Shown: positions 62,760 to 64,000 of the stretch, piece after piece
How the letters are laid out: the number at the start of each line of letters is the position of its first letter
Position numbering within the stretch: position 1 is the stretch's first letter
Source of the DNA: Cochliopodium minus
Taxonomy: Eukaryota; Discosea; Himatismenida; Cochliopodiidae
Assembly (NCBI GenBank): GCA_024220525.1
Contig: JAMYWO010000014.1
Span: 147,107 to 211,106, forward strand
Reading direction: 5' to 3'
Length of the DNA: 64,000 bases
The notes under the pieces: generated by a model
Seen by the model: only the letters and a program-made list of their open reading frames with translations
What the model was told of the DNA's origin: nothing
Databases searched by the model: none
Made by a program: the position numbers and the translations under genes

Positions 62760-63902
62760 ATGAGCACCATCATTCTTTCTTTCAAGCAATTATCATTGAT
62801 CCTTCTCTTGTTATTATTCACCATGAATCTTTTCATGACAATAAAATTGAAGAGCAGCGCCATATTGTTCAATGAAGAGAGAAAGAAGATGGGTTTCCTT
62901 CTCACTGACCTCTATGTGGGCATTTCTCAAATGAACAACGAGCTCATCAATACCAAATATGTTTATAAGAAGGATATGATGAATGCAGTGGAAGAGATAC
63001 AGGGATATGATAAGGGCAAGAAATATATCAATGATTTGATGATGTATAGATTGGAGATGATTTATAAATCATTTGCTGGCAAGAGATTAATATCAAAGCA
63101 AAAGTAATAAAACAAAAAAGGAAATATGCTCTCATTTATGATATTTATCTCCCACATTGAATATATATTGAATCTATATTAAGTTTGGTTTAAAATTTGA
63201 AGATAATTTGATAGCAAATGAAATTTGATTCATTAAAAAAAACAATCAAAAATAAATAATTATTATTTAAAAAAAGATTAAATATAACCTTTTTGATCAT
63301 TTTAACAACAATTAAACAATTTAAACATCAAAAAATAATTACATAAATATTAAAAAAAAAAATAGGAAAGCAATCAAAGAAGCCACCAAACATGCATGGA
63401 ACAATTACGTAAAGTACGCATGGGGAAAGGACGAATTGCAGCCCCTATCCAAAAACGGGAATTCATGGATGGGATTAGGTCTCACCATCATCGATTCGAT
63501 GAGCACCTTATGGATCATGGATCTCAAGGAAGAATTCAAAAAAGGGAGAGATTTCATCGAAAAGGTCAAGTTTGAGGTGAATGTTTCTGCGAGTGTGTTT
63601 GAGATGAACATTAGAATTCTTGGTGGGTTGTTGTCTTGTTTTTCTTTGTCGAAAGATCCTATGTTTTTGAATAGAGCGAAAGAATTTGGAGATATTTTGA
63701 TGCACGTAAACAAAAAATATTTTAAAATTTAAATTTATTTTTGTTTGATATCATTTTTTTTACTTTTTCATTTATTTCTTTTTTAATTTCAAAAAGGCTT
63801 TTGGTAATAAATCTACTTTTCCTGCCCCTTCTTTGAATTTAAAAACCAAAGAAAAAGGAAAGAACATGTATTTTTCTGAAGAGTATGTATTAAGTGAATT
63901 GG
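62760..63902 (+). CDS. GH47 class I alpha-1,2-mannosidase, array copy 3, 5' part
   Basis: Exons 62760-63103, 63366-63705 and 63797-63902. The gene runs off the right edge. The first exon encodes a membrane anchor (about residues 7-25) and stem. The second starts at KAIKEATKHAWNNYVKYAWG. Copies 1 and 2 have anchor and catalytic start in one exon, so an intron (63104-63365) is gained here or lost there. The catalytic stretch is nearly identical to copy 1 at DNA level around TIIDSMSTLWIMDLKEEFKK, whereas anchors differ. No disabling change is visible in the part shown. Confidence 0.88.
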
Positions 63903-63906
63903 GTAA

Positions 63907-64000
63907 AAAAATAAAAAAATTTGAAATTTGAAATAAAAAATTTGAAATTTGAAATAAAAAATTTGAAATAAAAAATTTGAAATAAAAAATTTGAAATAAA
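63907..64000. repeat. Short tandem repeat of AAATTTGAAATAAA type
   Basis: Units of 14 to 24 nt built from ATTTGAAATAAAAA repeat at least five times up to the window end, inside an intron of the third mannosidase. Simple low-complexity expansion. Confidence 0.85.

Overview
The window is a piece of an AT-rich, intron-dense nuclear genome from a microbial eukaryote, most likely a free-living amoeboid protist. TAA, TGA and TAG all act as ordinary stops. Introns are mostly GT-AG, often 50-100 nt of near-pure A/T, and most start codons follow a run of A. Asn-rich proteins, RCC1, F-box/SPRY, Ras-family, RasGAP, RapGAP and G-alpha genes fit an amoebozoan, heterolobosean or anaeramoebid genome, but I cannot resolve the lineage. 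I found about 33 genes and no rRNA, tRNA or CRISPR. Gene models were built by hand. Nearly every complete model has exon lengths that sum to a multiple of three and restores family motifs across the junctions.

Layout. 1-3.4 kb: IGHMBP2-like helicase (cut by the left ed. edge) and a G-alpha subunit, both minus. 3.7-11.3 kb: adenylosuccinate lyase, a VTT/TMEM64-type membrane protein and an unknown gene, all plus. 11.5-16.9 kb: Janus/PHPT1-like protein, unknown protein, atypical Ras and spermidine synthase, all minus. 17.4-22.2 kb: a disturbed region with a dispersed repeat, a hairpin, a 30-N gap, a SMU1 gene lacking both ends, and the last two exons of a GH47 mannosidase lying head to head with it. 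22.5-32.7 kb: SLC38-type amino-acid transporter, SH3-RasGAP (minus), an odd Rab-like GTPase and a two-repeat protein. 32.8-40.4 kb: 19-exon carboxylesterase with a false 100-N gap, a second secreted protein cut by an assembly join, and an F-box/SPRY protein. 40.4-45 kb: two near-identical RCC1 genes, one separated from its 5' end by an inserted repeat, then CIAO2. 45.2-56 kb: RapGAP (minus), Asn-rich protein, acylphosphatase, FkbM methyltransferase and a CCCH zinc-finger protein. 56.2-64 kb: a tandem array of three class I alpha-mannosidase genes, the last cut by the right edge.

Themes. GTPase signalling is well represented: G-alpha, Ras, Rab-like, RasGAP and RapGAP. The GH47 array points to amplified ER/Golgi N-glycan trimming. 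The most unusual feature is splicing. Conserved protein motifs can only be completed by microexons of 1, 3, 4, 6, 6, 11, 14, 14, 15, 19 and 20 nt, and two introns appear to be GC-AG. Several scaffold faults are visible: an uncollapsed overlap at 35.8 kb, a join inside a repeat at 37.69 kb, and a probable chimeric or rearranged SMU1 segment at 18.3-21.4 kb.
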